A DNA stretch of 8,146 nucleotides, from contig JAAYPL010000093.1 in the NCBI GenBank assembly GCA_012519875.1, positions 1-8,146 of the forward strand, in the 5' to 3' direction. The stretch is from Clostridiaceae bacterium. GTDB taxonomy: Bacteria > Bacillota > Clostridia > Saccharofermentanales > UBA5734. Shown in pieces: positions 5,409 through 8,146 of this stretch. A model generated the notes under the pieces. The model worked only from the letters and a program-made list of their open reading frames with translations, was not told the origin of the DNA and ran no database searches. The stretch's first letter is position 1; each line of letters opens with the position of its first letter. Both the position numbers and the translations under genes were made by a program.

Positions 5409-7436
5409 ATGAAACAGTATCCCAATCTTTGCAGCCCCATTCAGATTGGCCGGTTCACTTATCGTAATCGAATCGAAGCGGCCCCGACAATTTTTGCCAG
5501 TCTCGCCCTGGTTCCGCCGATTTCCGACCGCGTGATCCGTATGACCGAGGATCGGGCAAAAGGTGGCAGCGCCAGCGTCATCAGTGGTGAAATTCCGGTT
5601 AACTTTGATGACTCTTTGCGACCTGTTGTGGTCGGTGAGGGTAAGTTTCTGAGCATCGTCATTGATTATCATAACTACACCGATGAAAATTTTAAAATTT
5701 TTCAAAAAAATGCTCAATCCATTAAAAAGCATGGCGCGGTAGCTATTGCCGAGCTGTCCCATTTCGGTGAGGAAAAACCGCTTTTGGACGATGGGATTTT
5801 ACCCTTGGGCCCGGTCTCCTATACAAAACCCGACGGTACTCCGGTGAAGGGCTTCGACAAGGCCGATATGGATAAAGTCGCCAACGATTTCGCCACTGCT
5901 GCCGTTTATATGCAGAAGGCCGGTTTTGACGGGGTGTTTGTTCACTGCGGCCACGGCTGGTTAATCGGCCAATTTCTGTCATTACGAAACAACAGGCGGA
6001 CAGATGAATATGGCGGCAGTATTCAAAACCGCGCGCGTTTCCCGTTGCAGATTCTGGAACGTATTCGTGAGCGATGCGGTCCGGATTTTCTGATTGAAAT
6101 CCGACTCAGCGGCGAAGAAAACATGCCCAATGGAATTACTATAGATGAAACCGTCGAGTTTTGCCGTATGCTCGAAGGTCGAGGGCTGGTTGATCTCATT
6201 CATATTTCCGCCGGCCATTACTACAGCCCGGCTCGCTCACACGAGTTCTCCACTATTTTTCTGCCTCACGGCCTGAATGCCGATTATGCCGCTGCCGTCA
6301 AAAAAGCCGTCAGTATCCCGGTGGCGGTTGTTGGCGGTATTACATCGGCCGAAGTGGCGGAACAGATTATTGCCGAAGGCAAGGCGGATATTGTTTCCAT
6401 GGGCAGACAGATGATCGCCGATCCTGATTTCGCTTTGAAAGCCTGCTCGGGCAGAGGTGATGAGATTCGCGAGTGCCTGCGTTGTTGCATCTGCTATCCC
6501 GGACCCTACGGTGAGCACGCGACTGATCCGGACTCCCAATATTTACCGGGTCTCGGGTCGTGCACTATTAACCCGTACAATGTGAATTCCTTTTCCCATC
6601 ATAAGGTATTGCCGGAAGACATGCCTGAACCGGAAGGTTCACGCCGTGTCCTGATCATCGGCGGCGGACCGGGTGGAATGCAGGCGGCCATCGATGCCGC
6701 TGACCGTGGGCATCAGGTTACGCTCGTGGACGACCATGAGCGACTGGGCGGCATTCTGCGCCTGACTGATTTCGATTATTTCAAGCGTGATCTGTTTAAT
6801 TTTAAAGAATTGCTGGTTCGCGAAATTGCCAAGCGCAAGTCCATTGAAGTTCGCCTGAACACAACGGGCACGCCGGAATTGATCCGTGAAATCAACCCCG
6901 ACGCTTTGGTGATTGCCATCGGCGCCGAACCAATGATACTGCCGTTGCCGGGAATCGACCGGACCATGAACGCCATAGACACATACTTTTTGCCGGACGA
7001 GGCGATCGGCAAGAAAGTGGTTATGCTGGGCGGCGGCCTGGTCGGCTGTGAAGTGGCTTTGGAGCTGGCGCATAAGGGACATGAGGTTATGGTCGTCGAA
7101 ATGAAAGAACGGTTGGTGGCCGAGGCCATTGGCATCCATCGGACGGCTCTTTTGGACAAGATGGATGAGCTTGGCATTCAATCCACGGTGCGCGCAACAG
7201 CCCTTGAGGTTCGCGAAAACGGCGTACTTGTCCGTGACGGTGAAGGGATGGAAAAAACAATCCCGGCAGATACCGTGGTCAATTGCTTGGGTATGAAGGC
7301 GCGCCGAGCCGAGGTTCAAATGTTGAGAGAGGCCGCCGGCGACATCCCGGTCTTCGAAATCGGCGATTGTGTCCGAGCCGCTAAAGTTGGTGAGGCCGTT
7401 CAGGAAGGCTATACCGCTGCCTTATCGATTATCTGA
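5409..7436 (+). CDS. FMN/4Fe-4S/FAD ene-reductase (2,4-dienoyl-CoA reductase / enoate reductase family)
   Basis: A 675-residue cytosolic oxidoreductase that should pass hydride from NAD(P)H through FAD, a 4Fe-4S cluster and FMN to an activated C=C bond. An Old Yellow Enzyme barrel spans about 1-385, with RTDEYGGS (197-204), the FMN phosphate region AVVGGI (306-311) and SMGRQMIADPDF (330-341). A cysteine cluster follows: C356, C359, C360, C362 and C385. The FAD/NAD(P) half shows GGGPGG (418-423), a second dinucleotide site GGGLVGCE (541-548) and the FAD-closing IGD (651-653). In place of the usual H-x-x-H-G-Y motif it has HCGHGW (179-184), so the common proton-donor Tyr is Trp184. The cluster spacing, C-x2-C-x2-C-x22-C at its simplest, differs from C-x2-C-x3-C-x11-C of E. 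coli FadH. Relatives include BaiCD/BaiH and clostridial enoate reductases. The substrate is unknown and no fatty acid, bile acid or amino acid fermentation genes flank it. No clear terminator follows. Confidence 0.93.
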   Translation: MKQYPNLCSPIQIGRFTYRNRIEAAPTIFASLALVPPISDRVIRMTEDRAKGGSASVISGEIPVNFDDSLRPVVVGEGKFLSIVIDYHNYTDENFKIFQKNAQSIKKHGAVAIAELSHFGEEKPLLDDGILPLGPVSYTKPDGTPVKGFDKADMDKVANDFATAAVYMQKAGFDGVFVHCGHGWLIGQFLSLRNNRRTDEYGGSIQNRARFPLQILERIRERCGPDFLIEIRLSGEENMPNGITIDETVEFCRMLEGRGLVDLIHISAGHYYSPARSHEFSTIFLPHGLNADYAAAVKKAVSIPVAVVGGITSAEVAEQIIAEGKADIVSMGRQMIADPDFALKACSGRGDEIRECLRCCICYPGPYGEHATDPDSQYLPGLGSCTINPYNVNSFSHHKVLPEDMPEPEGSRRVLIIGGGPGGMQAAIDAADRGHQVTLVDDHERLGGILRLTDFDYFKRDLFNFKELLVREIAKRKSIEVRLNTTGTPELIREINPDALVIAIGAEPMILPLPGIDRTMNAIDTYFLPDEAIGKKVVMLGGGLVGCEVALELAHKGHEVMVVEMKERLVAEAIGIHRTALLDKMDELGIQSTVRATALEVRENGVLVRDGEGMEKTIPADTVVNCLGMKARRAEVQMLREAAGDIPVFEIGDCVRAAKVGEAVQEGYTAALSII

Positions 7437-7510
7437 GAAGCTTCTTGCCGGGCTTGGACCTGCCAGGCAGCCATGGCGGAAGCAAAGCGGACACAATAGC
7501 CGTCGCCGGT

Positions 7511-7538
7511 TTGCAGCAAGCTTGTTTTGCGTTACAAT
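7511..7538 (+). promoter_or_regulatory. Possible promoter of the orphan gene
   Basis: TACAAT (7533-7538), one mismatch from consensus, with TTGCAG (7511-7516) 16 bases upstream, a weak -35. The 155 bases between the ene-reductase stop and the next start otherwise hold small inverted repeats (such as CTGCCAGGCAG, 7460-7470) without a T tract, so read-through from the upstream gene is also possible. Confidence 0.35.
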
Positions 7539-7577
7539 AGGCGTGGACTTTAAGAGGAGTACACATATAACGTTGAC

Positions 7578-7583
7578 GGGAGG
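7578..7583 (+). promoter_or_regulatory. Ribosome binding site for the orphan gene
   Basis: GGGAGG ends eight bases before TTG 7592, a good spacing. GTG 7586 is only two bases away, too close. ATG 7584 is out of frame and stops after three codons. Confidence 0.55.
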
Positions 7584-7591
7584 ATGTGCAC

Positions 7592-8050
7592 TTGATCAGA
7601 TCATCATTGACCCTTAGCATTTGTTCTCACGATGCCCAGGAATCCAGCTATCTCGTCAATGGCACGCATTTGGGGCTGCTGACCCCCCATTCGCAAAGCA
7701 CACACGTCCAGACATCCAGCCGTCAAGTTCAGCTAATCGTGGCCTTGCGCGATCAGGACGATGCAGCAGGAGCCACGCTGGTCAGGCAAAAACAGCAGAT
7801 AAAAGCCTGGCAGGAGTTTCTCAAAATTATCTCACGGAACGAGACGAGGGACCTGAACCTGCTGATGCAAAAATACCGTTTATTTCCTGACTGGCTGGTG
7901 TGTTACGATGAGAAGAAGTTACAGGCTTGGTTGCCGGAAGCCGCCGGTTTTTACCTGTTGCGAAATCTGGAGCTTCATCGGCTTGAACCGGTCCCGCCGA
8001 GGGTTCAGCCGGACATGGCCGGGATCTCCTCTCGCGGAATGCAACATTAA
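7592..8050 (+). CDS. Hypothetical protein, C-terminus probably replaced by an IS end
   Basis: I do not recognise this 152-residue protein. It has no signal peptide, membrane segment, cysteine cluster or known catalytic motif. The N-terminal third is rich in Ser, Thr and His. Residues about 62-98 look helical and charged (KQQIKAWQEFLKII, 67-80). A Trp/Leu-rich part follows (FPDWLV, 98-103; LQAWLPEAAGFYLLRNLELH, 110-129), then a proline-containing tail. The start is taken as TTG 7592 on the ribosome binding site at 7578-7583; a GTG at 7586 is in the same frame. The last codons (about 8036-8050) seem to lie inside the terminus of the IS30-type element, so the original protein was probably longer and this is likely a truncated gene. 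That it is coding at all is a moderate call, based on the open frame, start signals and GC-rich third positions. Confidence 0.5.
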   Translation: MIRSSLTLSICSHDAQESSYLVNGTHLGLLTPHSQSTHVQTSSRQVQLIVALRDQDDAAGATLVRQKQQIKAWQEFLKIISRNETRDLNLLMQKYRLFPDWLVCYDEKKLQAWLPEAAGFYLLRNLELHRLEPVPPRVQPDMAGISSRGMQH

Positions 8051-8146
8051 GTGTCGCCCAATGTTAAGAAACCAACCTGTATACTTCTAACGGTGTTCTG
8101 TAATCCAAAATCTTTCGAGGATAAGTATTCAGCCACATCTCTATGC
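8036..8146 (-). mobile_element. IS30-type insertion sequence, one terminus, rest beyond window
   Basis: The right edge holds the 3' end of an IS30-type transposase gene on the minus strand, then about 28 bases to the probable element end. Past the stop, the minus strand reads GCGACACTTAATGTTGCATT (8039-8058), which resembles the terminal repeats seen in IS30 relatives. The exact boundary (about 8033-8040) cannot be fixed because the other terminus and the target duplication are outside the window. Confidence 0.65.
8064..8146 (-). CDS. IS30-family transposase, C-terminal 26 residues only
   Basis: The minus strand is open from the window edge to TAA at 8064-8066. The visible end contains WLNTYPRKILDYRTPLEVY, matching the C-terminal signature of IS30 transposases, roughly N-x-R-P-R-K-x-L-G-[YW]-x-T-P-x-E-V-[FY]. 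Two usual residues differ: the first R-P block reads T-Y-P, and the Gly after Leu is Asp. This suggests a divergent or ageing copy. The catalytic DDE residues and the start are off the right edge, so whether it is intact is unknown. Confidence 0.82.
   Translation of the reverse strand, partial: IEMWLNTYPRKILDYRTPLEVYRLVS

Noticed and set aside
6639..7319. Long minus-strand open frame of 226 codons within the ene-reductase gene.
   Set aside because: It lies opposite the conserved FAD/NAD domain, has no ribosome binding site and no recognisable motif.
7437..7577. Gene, terminator or small RNA in the gap after the ene-reductase.
   Set aside because: Inverted repeats such as 7460-7470 lack a T tract, and frames here have no ribosome binding site or recognisable protein sequence.
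1..8146. CRISPR array, phage, defence or toxin-antitoxin system.
   Set aside because: No regularly spaced repeats beyond the short GCCGG triplet and no matching protein motifs were seen; genes are mostly housekeeping or metabolic.

Overview
The window reads as ordinary bacterial chromosome from an anaerobe, at roughly even GC. The best guess is a Clostridia-like Bacillota relative. This rests on a pyrophosphate-type phosphofructokinase, an FMN/4Fe-4S/FAD ene-reductase of the BaiCD/enoate reductase type, strong AGGAGG-like ribosome binding sites, TTG/GTG start options, and near-consensus -35/-10 promoters. The placement is uncertain: a biosynthetic SpeA arginine decarboxylase is more typical of proteobacteria, spirochaetes and Bacteroidota.

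Layout from left to right. (1) The minus-strand PPi-dependent phosphofructokinase gene (pfp) starts at 920 and runs off the left edge; it has its own promoter at 971-999. (2) A minus-strand RimJ/RimL-type GNAT acetyltransferase lies at 1036-1623. (3) A plus-strand tRNA operon, His(GTG)-Gln(TTG)-Lys(TTT), occupies 1758-2044. It is driven by a perfect TTGACA-17-TATAAT promoter whose -35 box overlaps the -35 box of the GNAT promoter, and it ends in a rho-independent terminator. (4) A plus-strand NAD(P)-dependent SDR epimerase/dehydratase lies at 2191-3204, followed by a terminator. (5) Minus-strand speA lies at 3299-5218, convergent with the SDR gene. (6) A plus-strand multidomain ene-reductase, divergent from speA, lies at 5409-7436. 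(7) A plus-strand orphan hypothetical gene, best start TTG at 7592, runs to 8050. (8) The last ~110 bases are the end of an IS30-type insertion sequence on the minus strand, showing the final 26 codons of the transposase. The end of the hypothetical gene seems to run into the terminus of this element.

The genes appear to be independent transcription units rather than one pathway: PPi-linked glycolysis, polyamine synthesis through agmatine, an ene-reductase, and translation (tRNAs and a possible protein acetyltransferase). I see no CRISPR array, phage, toxin-antitoxin or defence system. The most interesting points are the overlapping divergent promoters with phased repeats at the tRNA operon, the altered active-site and iron-sulfur motifs of the ene-reductase, and the IS30-truncated orphan gene.
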